A stretch of DNA of 64,000 nt from GCA-002050365 sp964237235 (GTDB taxonomy: Bacteria; Acidobacteriota; Blastocatellia; Pyrinomonadales; Pyrinomonadaceae), in the NCBI GenBank assembly GCA_964237235.1, contig CAXSGY010000010.1, positions 1 to 64,000 on the forward strand, read 5' to 3'. Position numbers and translations under genes: made by a program. The notes under the pieces were generated by a model, which had not been told where the DNA came from, made no database searches, and saw nothing but the letters and a program-made list of their open reading frames with translations. Below are positions 24,528 through 33,345 of this stretch, piece after piece (within the stretch, counting starts at the first letter, position 1; the number at the start of each line of letters is the position of its first letter).

Positions 24528-26180
24528 ATGGAAGAAGTCTCTGAAATAAATTCGACGAACATTATCAAACCGGTTTTGGAAATGACGGCGCGGCGGCGTT
24601 GGGCGGTCACGATTGGCGTGATGACCGGAATGTGTATCGCCGCGCTCGAAGCGACCGTCGTCGGCACGGCGATGCCGACGGTTATTGCTTCGCTCGGCGG
24701 TTTGAATCAATATAGCTGGGTTTTCTCGGCATATCTCGTCACCTCGACCGTAACCGTGCCGGTCTGGGGAAAATTGTCGGATTTATATGGTCGTCGGCTT
24801 TTATATCAAATCGGCATCGCCGTTTTTCTGCTCGGTTCGATTCTTTCCGGATTGTCGGCGACGATGACGCAGCTCATCATTTTTCGAGCGATTCAGGGCT
24901 TGGGCGCGGGCGCGCTCGTGCCTTTGGGGATGACGATTATCGGCGATATTTTTACGTTGAAGGAACGCGCCAAAATGCAGGCGTATTTCAGCGGCGTGTG
25001 GGGAATTTCGAGCGTCATCGGTCCGTTCATCGGCGGCATCATCACCGATCAGCTTTCGTGGCACTGGGTTTTTTATATCAATGTTCCCATCGGCATCGCC
25101 GCCGCTTTGATTATCGGCGTGGCTTTGAAGGAACCGAAATTAACTGAAAAGCCTTCGATTGATTATGCGGGCGCGACGCTTTTGATTGTTTCGATCAGCC
25201 TTTTGATGCTCGCACTGGTCGAAGGCGGTGCGTCGTTGGCAACATTTTTTTCGAGGCAGAATATCGCTCTGCTCGTGTCGGCGATTGTATTGCTCGTGAT
25301 TTTTGCCTGGGTTGAAAATCGCGCAAAGGACCCGCTGATTCCGTTCGCTCTGTTTCGCAATCGAACGGTTTCCGTCTCGGTCGGTGCGGGATTTTTGGCG
25401 GGCGTGGCGATGTTCGGCGCGATTTCGTTTATTCCGCTGTTCGCGCAGGGCGCGCTCGGCTCGACGGCGACCGAAGCCGGTTCATTGCTCACGCCTTTGA
25501 TGCTCAGTTGGGTTTTGATGTCGGTCATCGGCGGACGCTTGATTCTGAAAATCGGTTATCGAACCCTGGCGATAACCGGATTTATTTTGCTCACGACCGG
25601 ATTCATTTTTCTCGCGCTTTTTCAAATCGAAACGCCGCGCGTGTGGCTTTATGTTGATTTGATTCTGGTCGGCGCGGGACTCGGCTGGACGATGCTGACG
25701 CTTCTGATTGCGGTTCAGCAGGCGGTCGAACGCTCGAAGTTGGGAACGGCGACCTCGCTCAATCAATTCTCCCGCGCCATCGGCGGCGCGTTCGGCGTGG
25801 CGATTATGGGCGCGGTTTTAACGGCGGGCTTGGCGACAAATTTGAACAGCGCGGCGCAAAACGAAAACCCGGATTTAACCGTCGCGCAAGCCGCCGCGTT
25901 CGCCGAAAATCCGAACGCGCTGATTGACCCGCAGGCGAAGGCGAATTTATCCGTCGAAACTCTCCGAATTTTACAAAACGCGATGGCGGCTTCGATTCAC
26001 AAAGTCTTCTGGGTCGGCGCGATTTTATCCTTGCTTGCTCTATTAGTCGCGTTTTTTCTGCCGTCAAAACCGGGTGAAGAAACTGTTCATACGACCGATT
26101 CCGCCGCGGGCGGAAAAATGTTGATGGCGGAACAGACGACGATCAATAAAAGAAATCAACCGAGAGTTAAGGCAAATTAA
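24528..26180 (+). CDS. MFS drug:H+ antiporter, DHA2 (14-TM) family
   Basis: The 550-residue protein has about 14 transmembrane helices. Motif A is GKLSDLYGRR (about residues 83-92), and GAGALVPLGMTIIGDIFTLKERAKM and the antiporter-type GPFIGGIITDQLSWHWVFYI segment follow. This is the EmrB/QacA architecture that exports hydrophobic compounds using the proton gradient. A large loop near residue 440-480 and a soluble C-terminal tail are present. No EmrA-type adaptor gene is adjacent. The gene is convergent with the ABC permease. Confidence 0.92.
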   Translation: MEEVSEINSTNIIKPVLEMTARRRWAVTIGVMTGMCIAALEATVVGTAMPTVIASLGGLNQYSWVFSAYLVTSTVTVPVWGKLSDLYGRRLLYQIGIAVFLLGSILSGLSATMTQLIIFRAIQGLGAGALVPLGMTIIGDIFTLKERAKMQAYFSGVWGISSVIGPFIGGIITDQLSWHWVFYINVPIGIAAALIIGVALKEPKLTEKPSIDYAGATLLIVSISLLMLALVEGGASLATFFSRQNIALLVSAIVLLVIFAWVENRAKDPLIPFALFRNRTVSVSVGAGFLAGVAMFGAISFIPLFAQGALGSTATEAGSLLTPLMLSWVLMSVIGGRLILKIGYRTLAITGFILLTTGFIFLALFQIETPRVWLYVDLILVGAGLGWTMLTLLIAVQQAVERSKLGTATSLNQFSRAIGGAFGVAIMGAVLTAGLATNLNSAAQNENPDLTVAQAAAFAENPNALIDPQAKANLSVETLRILQNAMAASIHKVFWVGAILSLLALLVAFFLPSKPGEETVHTTDSAAGGKMLMAEQTTINKRNQPRVKAN

Positions 26181-26226
26181 AATTAGACGAATTGAAACTT
26201 ATTTCGCGCAAAACTTTTTCGAATAA

Positions 26227-27330
26227 TCATTCGTAACTCAAAGCCTCGACCGCATCGAGCCGCGCCGCGCGAAGTGCCGGGTAAAGCGCGCCGAGCGCGC
26301 CGCCAATGATTCCGGCGACGAGAACAATCAATAAAAGAAGCGGGCTGATTTCGACTTCGAGCGTTGTTATTTTACTCAGCAGGAATCGTAAAACTAAAGT
26401 TAATAAAATGCCGCAGACGATGCCGCAAATGCTGAGTAAAATCGCTTCTTTGGCGATGATCCAGCCGATTCCGGCGTTTGATAATCCAAGAGACTTCATA
26501 ATGCCGATTTGCCGCGTGCGTTCGGTGACGGTCGTATACATCGTCAGCAAAATAACGAGCGCGCTGATGATTGCCGCCACACCGATGACGACGTTCAGGA
26601 AAACATTGAGCGCGGGAAAACTCGCCATATAAAGCTCTTCCAAATCTCTGGTGAGCAAAATCTGATTGTTGGAAAAAGTTTTACTTATTGTTTCGGCGAC
26701 TTTCTCAGGCGCGTAGCCGTCTTTGACCTTGATTAAAAATGCCGACGCTTTGCCTTCGCCGCTTAATTGCGCCTGCATCGTGGCGAGCGGAATTTTGACG
26801 CGCGCGCCGGCAGCCGGTTCGTATGTGCCGACGATTTTGAACGGGCGTTCGTAGAGATCAATCGTATCGCCGATTTTCAAATTCTTTTGTCGCTGCCAGC
26901 CGGTGTCAATAATCGCCACCTCGCCGCTTATTGGAAGTTTTTCGCCTTCGACAATCGAGATGCCGACGACGTTCGCGTATTCGTCAAAGTTGATGCCGTC
27001 AATCAGGCGGCTGCCAAGATTGCTGTCTTTTGCCGCAACGGTGTTTTGCGCGATTGGCACGACGTTTTTCACGCCTTCGATTTTTTCCAAATCCTTACCG
27101 AGCGAGACGGGCAGGCGAAACGCTTCCGAGCCGCCGATGCAGAGCGTTCCCGAGGAACAAAACATAATTTCCGCGCCGACGTTCGATTCGCGCGTCGCGC
27201 GTTCGCGCATCGTGCCGTTCGACAAACCGACTGTAAAAACGATCAGCAGAACACCGACCGCGATGCCCAAAACGCTGACAATCGTCCGCGCCGGGCGGTG
27301 AAGCATATTTGAAAAAACGAGATTGTTCAT
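26227..27330 (-). CDS. ABC transporter permease, MacB/FtsX type
   Basis: The 367-residue protein has one N-terminal transmembrane helix (TIVSVLGIAVGVLLIVFTVG). A periplasmic MacB-type core domain of about 200 residues follows, then a C-terminal FtsX domain with three helices (VVIGVAAIISALVILLTMYT; the TERTRQIGIMKSLG loop; the GALGALYPALRAARLDAVEAL end). Such permeases transmit ATPase movement to the periplasm rather than translocate substrate across the inner membrane. No ATPase or adaptor gene is adjacent. There is no Shine-Dalgarno: the ATG is 8 nt from a simple-word hairpin. Confidence 0.9.
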   Translation of the reverse strand: MNNLVFSNMLHRPARTIVSVLGIAVGVLLIVFTVGLSNGTMRERATRESNVGAEIMFCSSGTLCIGGSEAFRLPVSLGKDLEKIEGVKNVVPIAQNTVAAKDSNLGSRLIDGINFDEYANVVGISIVEGEKLPISGEVAIIDTGWQRQKNLKIGDTIDLYERPFKIVGTYEPAAGARVKIPLATMQAQLSGEGKASAFLIKVKDGYAPEKVAETISKTFSNNQILLTRDLEELYMASFPALNVFLNVVIGVAAIISALVILLTMYTTVTERTRQIGIMKSLGLSNAGIGWIIAKEAILLSICGIVCGILLTLVLRFLLSKITTLEVEISPLLLLIVLVAGIIGGALGALYPALRAARLDAVEALSYE

Positions 27331-27338
27331 ATTTTTGC

Positions 27339-27416
27339 AATTACGAATTTCAAATTACGAATTATGAATTATTTCATTGATTTTCATTCGTAATTCGTAA
27401 TTTAAAATTCGTAATT
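27339..27416. repeat. Simple-word inverted repeat (acgaatt type)
   Basis: Arms of 30 bp at 27339-27368 and 27387-27416 pair with two mismatches. Each arm is a tandem of aattacga words (aattacgaat, aaattacgaatt). The element fills the gap between two same-strand genes: the protease stop codon begins at its end, and the ABC permease ATG is 8 nt from the other end. Confidence 0.85.
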
Positions 27417-29059
27417 TACTGAGTTTTCGGCTGCGGCGTATTCGTGTTCGCGCTGGCGGTCTGGCTTTGCGTCTGGGCTTCGTTCTTTAGTTCTTCGGGC
27501 GATTTCCAGCCGGCTTTTTTTAATAAATCAATCGCGTAACTAATTGGGATTGCCATATTCGCCGCCGTGCTTTCGGTGAAAACGCCGAAGTTCACGCCGA
27601 TTACTTTTCCGCTCTGCCCGAACAGCGGCGCGCCCGAACCGCCCTCGGCGGTTTTCGCGTCGTGAACGATGCGTCTTGTATCCAAATCGGTAATTGCCCC
27701 TTGTGTCGTTAAAGGAACGATTTTTCTGGACTGCGCCAGAAAATTTATCAAAGATTGGCGCGAGCCGCCGAAACGCGCATTGATTGATTTCGCTTCGTCG
27801 TCGTCAACCATCGCTAAAAGTCTGTCGGGACCGTTCGGATAACCCATCGTGACGACGGTTTTGCCGACTGACGCGACATCCTGGCTGGTTTCGAGCGGCA
27901 GGACAGGAATGTCCGGCGAAACCAGTTCCGGGTCAACCGAAGAAATTGACAAATCTTCGCGCGCGCCGAGCTGACGAATTTTTAAGGGGAACGGCTGCGG
28001 AAAATTCGGGAAATATACGACCAGCCGTTTGATTCTCGCTCGACCGTTCGCGTCCGCCAACATCTGTTTGACCAAATCGTCTTCTTCCCACGGCTGGACG
28101 ACGTGGCGATTGGAAATGATGTAGCCGCTGCCGACGTGAAAGCCCGTGCCGATAAAATCATATTCGACCGGACTGCCGCCGCCTTCGGTCGTCAGCCGCG
28201 TCTGAATCGGCGGCGGATTGTTGCCGTCTTCGCTCGGCGCGTCGCTCGGTTCATACGGACTCGGCTGAAACGCCTGCAGGTCCGGGTAGCGCAGAACTTT
28301 ACCGTTCCGTTTGTCAACCAAATCATATACGCCGACGATCAGACACACGCCGTTGCCGTATTCGACGCGCAGATTCGGCGCGAGCGACACGGTTTTCAGC
28401 ATATCCTTGTTCGATTTATCAATTTGTCCGAGCTGTTCGTTGTTCTGAACGAGCTGTTCCTGCAACTGTCTGACCGTCTGCGCCTGCTGTTCAGCCAGCT
28501 CGCGCGTTTTTTGTAATTCGCGGTTATATGAAAAACCCAAATAGAAAAGCCCGCTTAGAAACGCAACCACAATCGTCAGAATAATCAATTTCGTCACCCA
28601 CGAAATTTCGCGCGAAAGCTCGCGGACGAATTCCTTCAAAAACGCCTTCGCATCGTCGCGCTTCGGCGAAGCGACGGATTCGAGCGCGGCGGCTTCGATA
28701 AAAGGCGCGATTTGCGGATCGCGATTCGTTGTAATCAAGGAAGATTTCGAGTTGAGCGAAAAAAACGAAAACGCGATGTCGGTATTCGGAATCGCAATCG
28801 CGTCGCCGTCTTCAATCGCCGCGAAACGCTGAATCGGCGCGTCGTTCAAAGTTAAATCCAGAGACTTTTGAAAATCGAGGACGCGGTAAACCTTGTCGGT
28901 CAGTTCGAGCGTCAGCCATACGCCGCCCGCTTTGATCTGCTCGGTTTTGATTTGCAAATCGCACACATCGCTCGCGCCGAACCGTATGTTTTCCTCCATA
29001 AACAATTCGGTGCGCTTTTCCTTTCCGACCGCGATATGTATGATAATTCCGACTGCCAT
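27416..29059 (-). CDS. FHA-like domain, transmembrane helix and trypsin-like protease fusion
   Basis: The 547-residue protein starts MAVGIIIHIAVGKEKRTELF. Its first 110 residues look like an FHA fold (NIRFGASDVCDLQI, then GDAIAIPNTDIAF). A membrane helix follows at about residues 156-178 (LIILTIVVAFLSGLFYLGFS), then a Gln-rich coiled coil. The periplasmic trypsin-like domain has GTGFHVGSGYIISNRHVV with the catalytic His, EDLSI for the Asp region and EGGSGAPLFGQSGKVIGVNFG with the catalytic Ser. It may link cytoplasmic phospho-signals to protease action, which is inference. I chose the ATG at 29059; the frame stays open further upstream without homology. Confidence 0.8.
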   Translation of the reverse strand: MAVGIIIHIAVGKEKRTELFMEENIRFGASDVCDLQIKTEQIKAGGVWLTLELTDKVYRVLDFQKSLDLTLNDAPIQRFAAIEDGDAIAIPNTDIAFSFFSLNSKSSLITTNRDPQIAPFIEAAALESVASPKRDDAKAFLKEFVRELSREISWVTKLIILTIVVAFLSGLFYLGFSYNRELQKTRELAEQQAQTVRQLQEQLVQNNEQLGQIDKSNKDMLKTVSLAPNLRVEYGNGVCLIVGVYDLVDKRNGKVLRYPDLQAFQPSPYEPSDAPSEDGNNPPPIQTRLTTEGGGSPVEYDFIGTGFHVGSGYIISNRHVVQPWEEDDLVKQMLADANGRARIKRLVVYFPNFPQPFPLKIRQLGAREDLSISSVDPELVSPDIPVLPLETSQDVASVGKTVVTMGYPNGPDRLLAMVDDDEAKSINARFGGSRQSLINFLAQSRKIVPLTTQGAITDLDTRRIVHDAKTAEGGSGAPLFGQSGKVIGVNFGVFTESTAANMAIPISYAIDLLKKAGWKSPEELKNEAQTQSQTASANTNTPQPKTQ

Positions 29060-29237
29060 TTTTAACTCAAAAGCCGCCACGTGCGCCTTTACCGTGCAAA
29101 CGAATTTTATCACAAATAAAAATTAAAATAAGTTTCTCTGGGGCGGCGGGCGGAAATTCGTTGTGGAAATTTGGCGGATTTTCTTTGGCGGCTTAAAATA
29201 AAATACGCCGGTTATTTTTAGAATCGTATATACAAAA

Positions 29238-29639
29238 ATGAGCGAACCGAAATTTATTGAAGACCGCGAAAAATTGGAAAAACTCGCGCCGGTTTCGACC
29301 GCGCCGGTCAAACGACAGGTTTTCGTCTGCAACGGCAAATCGTGTCTGGCAGTCGGCGCGGCGGAAGTCAAAGCCGAATTTGAACGACGGCTCGAAGCGA
29401 AAAATCTGCGCTACGGCAAAGCCTCGAAGGGCAGAAATCCCGAAGGCGCAGTCGTTTTAACCGACTGCGGTTCGGTCGGCTTCTGCTCAATCGGCACGGC
29501 GGTTTTAGTTTATCCGGAAGGCGTTTGGTATGCACAAGTGTGCGCCTCGGATGTCGGCGAAATCATCGAAAAACATTTGGAAAAGGGAAACGTCGTCGAA
29601 AGATTGGCGGTGATCGAACATTTCGGCGAGCGGGATTAG
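29238..29639 (+). CDS. Thioredoxin-like [2Fe-2S] ferredoxin
   Basis: A 133-residue protein of the NuoE/thioredoxin-like ferredoxin type. The cluster ligands are FVCNGKSC (Cys, about residues 32-37) and LTDCGSVGFC (about 76-85). Family members carry a [2Fe-2S] cluster on a thioredoxin fold and transfer electrons in the cytoplasm. PEGVWYAQVCASDVGEIIEKH ends the core. It stands alone between the protease and a small exported-protein gene, so its redox partner is not evident. Confidence 0.9.
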   Translation: MSEPKFIEDREKLEKLAPVSTAPVKRQVFVCNGKSCLAVGAAEVKAEFERRLEAKNLRYGKASKGRNPEGAVVLTDCGSVGFCSIGTAVLVYPEGVWYAQVCASDVGEIIEKHLEKGNVVERLAVIEHFGERD

Positions 29640-29813
29640 ACAGAATTATGTGCAGAACGGGAAAAGCGATTCGCCGACGCAAGCGTGAAATTTCCCGACG
29701 CTTTTACTGTTCTTCTGCCGGCGCGCCGCTTTTCGCCTTAACAGATGGCGACGATTCGGCTGTTCAGCCTGCGGCGGGCGTTCAGGATAAATTTGCAGCC
29801 GCCCGGCGAAAAC

Positions 29814-30404
29814 TTATTTGACGGCGGTCATTGACCGGGCGGGCGTTTCCTTTTCCATCACGATGATATTTTTGCCGATGGTAATCATCGTCAGCGGCTG
29901 AAAACCGTCTTTCATCACCGCTTCCATATCTTTTTGTAACTTGTTTTCCACACGAGCGACGACCAATTTGTATTCGTAAGTTTTAGGATCGTTCGGGTCG
30001 CGCTCCATTATCATCACGAATTCGGCGATCAGCAAACCCTGCTTGAAAATCGCAGTGCGCGGCAAAATGCGATAACCCTGCGCTGCTAAATCATTTATTT
30101 CCTTTTCCATCGTTTTATTCCGCGAGGTGGCGAGAATTTTGTAGGAATAAGGCTTCGGTGCCGCCGCGCGCTCCAGAAAAATCGCCATATCGAACTGCTG
30201 CGTCGGCGCGCCGTAAAGAACGCGAAAACCTCTGGCGGCGGCTTCATCCAGCTCGTTTTCCATCGTTTGAATCTTTTTGGTCGAAAGAATCAAATAATTT
30301 TCCGAATCGTCAACCTGAAGTTTGTTCGATGATTTTTCCTGAGCCGCAATGTTGTATGCTCCAACGGCGCACAGCAAAAATAAAAAAAGAAGATGTTTTT
30401 TCAT
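29814..30404 (-). CDS. Exported protein with three DUF4177-like repeats
   Basis: The 196-residue protein has a signal peptide (MKKHLLFLFLLCAVGAYNIAAQ). Three tandem modules of about 55 residues follow, each with a Y-x-[IL]-[LV] strand, a helix and a G-[FY]-[RQ] turn: the first around TMENELDEAAARGFRVL, the second around TMEKEINDLAAQGYRIL, the third around LQKDMEAVMKDGFQPL. The pattern resembles the small DUF4177 fold repeated three times. Function is unknown; location is periplasm. I chose the ATG at 30404, because it begins a proper signal peptide. Confidence 0.7.
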   Translation of the reverse strand: MKKHLLFLFLLCAVGAYNIAAQEKSSNKLQVDDSENYLILSTKKIQTMENELDEAAARGFRVLYGAPTQQFDMAIFLERAAAPKPYSYKILATSRNKTMEKEINDLAAQGYRILPRTAIFKQGLLIAEFVMIMERDPNDPKTYEYKLVVARVENKLQKDMEAVMKDGFQPLTMITIGKNIIVMEKETPARSMTAVK

Positions 30405-30524
30405 ACGTTCGCCGGAAATAATTTTCAAAAAATAAATTTAGTTTTAACCAATCAAAGAAACTGCGCCGTTCGCTCCAAGAACTGTCGCCGTCGCACCTCT
30501 TCAAATAAACTTCGCATTAGAAAT

Positions 30525-32093
30525 CTAAGCCGTCGGAACAGCTTCGGCTTTGACGGGCGACGGAAGCTCGGCTTTGATCGGCTCGCTCGTGTCGGTTTCC
30601 GGTCTCCAGCGCAGAACGGGTTTTCTCGCCGCCGTCGCTTCGTCCAACCTGCCGATGCGGGTCGTGTGCGGCGCGTCGTGGAAAATTTCGGGATTTTCGA
30701 CGACTTCGCGGGCAATGTCCTTCATCGCTTCGATGAATGCGTCCAAATCCTGTCTGCCGACGGATTCGGTCGGTTCGATGAGCATCGCGCCTTCGACGAC
30801 GAGCGGAAAATAGACGGTCATCGGGTGAAAGCCGTAATCAATTAAACGCTTGGCGATGTCTAATGTGTGAATGCCTTTCGACGATTGTTTTTTGTGCGAG
30901 AAAACGACTTCGTGCATCGGGTCGCTCGCAAAAGGTTTGTCGAAATCTTCCGTTAAATGATGCGCGACGTAGCGGGCGTTTAAAACCGCCGCTTCGGTCG
31001 CTTCTTTCAAGCCGGTGTCGCCGTGCGTGTAAATATATGAAAGAGCGCGAATCATCATTCCGAAGTTGCCGTAAAACGCTTTGACGCGCCCGATTGATGC
31101 GGGACGATTGAAATTTAAACGATAATTTTCGCCGTCTTTTTCCACGCGCGGAGTCGGCAAAAAAGGTTCTAAATCTTTTGAACAGCAACACGGTCCGCAG
31201 CCCGGTCCGCCGCCGCCGTGCGGTGTCGAAAATGTTTTGTGCAGATTCAAATGAATCACGTCCACGCCCATATCACCCGGACGCGCCACGCCGACGAGCG
31301 CGTTCATATTCGCGCCGTCCATATAAACAAGTCCGCCCGCGTCGTGAATGATTTGACAGATTTCTTTGATGTTTTTCTCGAAAATGCCGACCGTGTTCGG
31401 GTTCGTCAGCATCAATCCGGCAACGCCGCCTTCGCCGCACAATTCTTTGAGATGATCCAAATCGGTTAAGCCTTCATTGGTCGAGCGAATCGTTTTGACG
31501 GAAAATCCGGCGAGCGCGGCGGACGCGGGATTCGTGCCGTGCGCCGAATCGGGAATCAGCATCACGCGCCGATCCTTCGACGTTTCGCCGTCGCGTTCAT
31601 CCAGAAAAGCTCTGATAAGCATCACGCCAGTCATCTCGCCGTGCGCTCCGGCGGCGGGCTGCAAAGTTACGCCCGGCAAACCGGTGATTTCCGCCAAATC
31701 TTCCTGCAATTTGTAAATTAATTCTAATGCGCCCTGCGCTTCCTGTTCGGGCGCGAGCGGATGTAGATTCGCTAATCCGCCGATCCGCGCCGTTTTTTCG
31801 TTCAGGCGCGAATTGTATTTCATCGTGCAAGAGCCGAGCGGATACATTCCTAAATCAATCGAATAATTCCACGTCGAGATGCGCGTGAAATGGCGAATCA
31901 CATCAATTTCGGAAACTTCCGGCACGCCTTCCAAATCGTCTTCGCGGCGCAAATCGGCGGGCAAAATCTCGTCGAGATTCGTTTCTTCGACATCGAGCTT
32001 CGGCAACTTATAACCGACTCGCCCGGTTTGCGAACGCTCGAAAATTAAGTTTTCATTCTGGCTCGGATGCTGTGTAACTTTTTTAATGCTCAT
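30525..32093 (-). CDS. gcvPB: Glycine dehydrogenase (decarboxylating) subunit 2, GcvPB
   Basis: The PLP-binding half of the split P-protein of the glycine cleavage system decarboxylates glycine and loads the aminomethyl group on GcvH. The 522-residue protein has the GcvPB N-terminus (LIFERSQTGR), YPLGSCTMKYN, AAGAHGEMTGVM, DSAHGTNPASAA and the PLP-lysine motif NLHKTFSTPHGGGGPGCGP. There is no Shine-Dalgarno before the ATG. A restriction-modification module and an orphan segment separate it from gcvPA, its obligate partner. The first 39 codons are duplicated at the start of the methyltransferase gene. Confidence 0.96.
   Translation of the reverse strand: MSIKKVTQHPSQNENLIFERSQTGRVGYKLPKLDVEETNLDEILPADLRREDDLEGVPEVSEIDVIRHFTRISTWNYSIDLGMYPLGSCTMKYNSRLNEKTARIGGLANLHPLAPEQEAQGALELIYKLQEDLAEITGLPGVTLQPAAGAHGEMTGVMLIRAFLDERDGETSKDRRVMLIPDSAHGTNPASAALAGFSVKTIRSTNEGLTDLDHLKELCGEGGVAGLMLTNPNTVGIFEKNIKEICQIIHDAGGLVYMDGANMNALVGVARPGDMGVDVIHLNLHKTFSTPHGGGGPGCGPCCCSKDLEPFLPTPRVEKDGENYRLNFNRPASIGRVKAFYGNFGMMIRALSYIYTHGDTGLKEATEAAVLNARYVAHHLTEDFDKPFASDPMHEVVFSHKKQSSKGIHTLDIAKRLIDYGFHPMTVYFPLVVEGAMLIEPTESVGRQDLDAFIEAMKDIAREVVENPEIFHDAPHTTRIGRLDEATAARKPVLRWRPETDTSEPIKAELPSPVKAEAVPTA
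31981..32093 (-). repeat. Direct repeat: 5' end of gcvPB (original copy)
   Basis: 113 nt from the gcvPB ATG to about codon 38-39. By my count 87 of 113 positions match 33212-33324 with no gaps, in the same reading frame (29 of 39 residues identical). Homology stops at the ATG on one side and just after the EETN codons on the other. Confidence 0.9.
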
Positions 32094-32096
32094 ATA

Positions 32097-32340
32097 TTAA
32101 ACTGCGATTTGAAAAACCGAAAAACTGCCGTTGAAATGATATTCAAGTCGGAATATTTTAGGCGAATTCAAATTATCAAAAACTGCATTCATTTTATCAG
32201 AATTCAAGCGGTTTTCATCCTTATCGTGTGATGGAAGAACAAAATTTAATGCGTCGTCGGAAATTTCAGAATATCTCTCAGCATTCAATAATGTTTCCTG
32301 GTCGTCAATCAATTCTTTGAAAAATGATAAACGGAAAAAC
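32097..32340 (-). pseudogene. Orphan coding-like segment between methyltransferase and gcvPB
   Basis: An open frame continues past the methyltransferase stop in another frame. It reads FFKELIDDQETLLNAERYSE and then IFRLEYHFNGSFSVFQIAV, and stops 3 nt before the gcvPB ATG. The composition is protein-like, but no ATG with a ribosome binding site starts it; the frame overlaps the methyltransferase 3' end. It could be the rest of a longer methyltransferase lost by frameshift, a tail of another captured gene, or a TTG-initiated small gene. I do not recognise it. Confidence 0.4.
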
Positions 32341-33324
32341 TCATAAATTAAACAAAACCGCCGCTCGTTTATTTTGCGAAATCGTTTCAAAGTTTTTTTT
32401 ACTCCAAATCTCGCCAAAGTTTTCCGTGCAAATATAATCTTCGTGAAACCTTTCGATATTATCGGCGGAACGCATCTCTTTAATTCGATTTTCGATGCGG
32501 TCCGCATTCATTTTATCAATCTCGATGCTGATCGAATTTCTGTTTAACTGTTTCGTGACAATTGCCGTCGTTCCCGTTCCGGCGAAAGGATCGAGAACCG
32601 AATCGCCAACTTTACTCGAAGTTAAAACGATTCGCAAAAGCAGAGCAAGCGGCGATTGCTGTTTGTGAAAACGCTCGCCCGTCTCTCTCTTGATCGCTTC
32701 ATCGCCGGCAAAATATCCGCTCGTTAATTCGCGTATATCGTCCCAAACGTCGGTGACGAACATTCCGTTTTCGCGCTCGTATTTATGATGCTTCAAAAGC
32801 GGCGGATTGATTCGCAAACGATTGAAGACGCGCGGACGTTTGCCTTTCGTCGCAAACGCGATTACCTGAAACGCCTTGCCGAAACGCGTCGCGGCGGGAA
32901 CGGCGGAAGTCATTTTTTTCCAAACGATCAGATTCTGAAACGTCCAGCCGGTTTCGCGCAAAACGCGCAAAACGTGTTCGGCGTTTTTCTCGCGCTGCAT
33001 AAAATAAACCGCGCCGCCTTCGCCGGTTTTATCAAAAATCTTCGCGCAGACTTCGCGCGTCATTTCCCAATATTCATTTACGGGCAAATCGTCGTCGCAG
33101 GAAGAATAGTCTTTCTGCTGATTAAACGGCGGATCGAGAAACGTCAAATCAACCTCGGTCGTCAGCGAAGACAAAATTTTTCGGCAATCTCCCTTAATGA
33201 CTTGAATGTTTGTTTCTTCCGCATCGAGTTTCGGCAGTTTGCTGTCGGGTCGTCCGGTCTGTGAACGCTCAAGAATCAAGTTTTCATTTTCGTCCGGACG
33301 CTGTCTAACCCTTTTAATGCTCAT
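32341..33324 (-). CDS. Beta-class DNA methyltransferase with GcvPB-derived N-terminus
   Basis: The 327-residue protein should methylate adenine N6 or cytosine N4 using S-adenosylmethionine. The catalytic DPPF (residues 64-67) comes before the AdoMet motif DPFAGTGTT (about residue 243), with the target-recognition region between them: the beta-class order. The methyltransferase proper begins near residue 40 (IQVIKGDCRKIL). Residues 1-39 (MSIKRVRQRP...LDAEETN) are not methyltransferase sequence but a copy of the GcvPB N-terminus. No other ATG or GTG occurs near the junction, so the borrowed start must be used. It follows the nuclease by 21 nt on the same strand. Confidence 0.92.
   Translation of the reverse strand: MSIKRVRQRPDENENLILERSQTGRPDSKLPKLDAEETNIQVIKGDCRKILSSLTTEVDLTFLDPPFNQQKDYSSCDDDLPVNEYWEMTREVCAKIFDKTGEGGAVYFMQREKNAEHVLRVLRETGWTFQNLIVWKKMTSAVPAATRFGKAFQVIAFATKGKRPRVFNRLRINPPLLKHHKYERENGMFVTDVWDDIRELTSGYFAGDEAIKRETGERFHKQQSPLALLLRIVLTSSKVGDSVLDPFAGTGTTAIVTKQLNRNSISIEIDKMNADRIENRIKEMRSADNIERFHEDYICTENFGEIWSKKNFETISQNKRAAVLFNL
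33212..33324 (-). repeat. Direct repeat: gcvPB 5' end fused to the methyltransferase
   Basis: The second copy of the 113-nt gcvPB start (see 31981-32093), in frame with the methyltransferase. Substitutions are both silent and replacing, so the copy has diverged for some time under weaker constraint. It marks one boundary of the inserted restriction-modification module. Confidence 0.9.
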
Positions 33325-33345
33325 AAAAAATTATGAAATCTAAAG

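Noticed and set aside
29525..29821. A 98-codon plus-strand frame after the ferredoxin gene
   Set aside because: It begins inside the ferredoxin gene in another frame, has no ribosome binding site and an Arg-rich composition.
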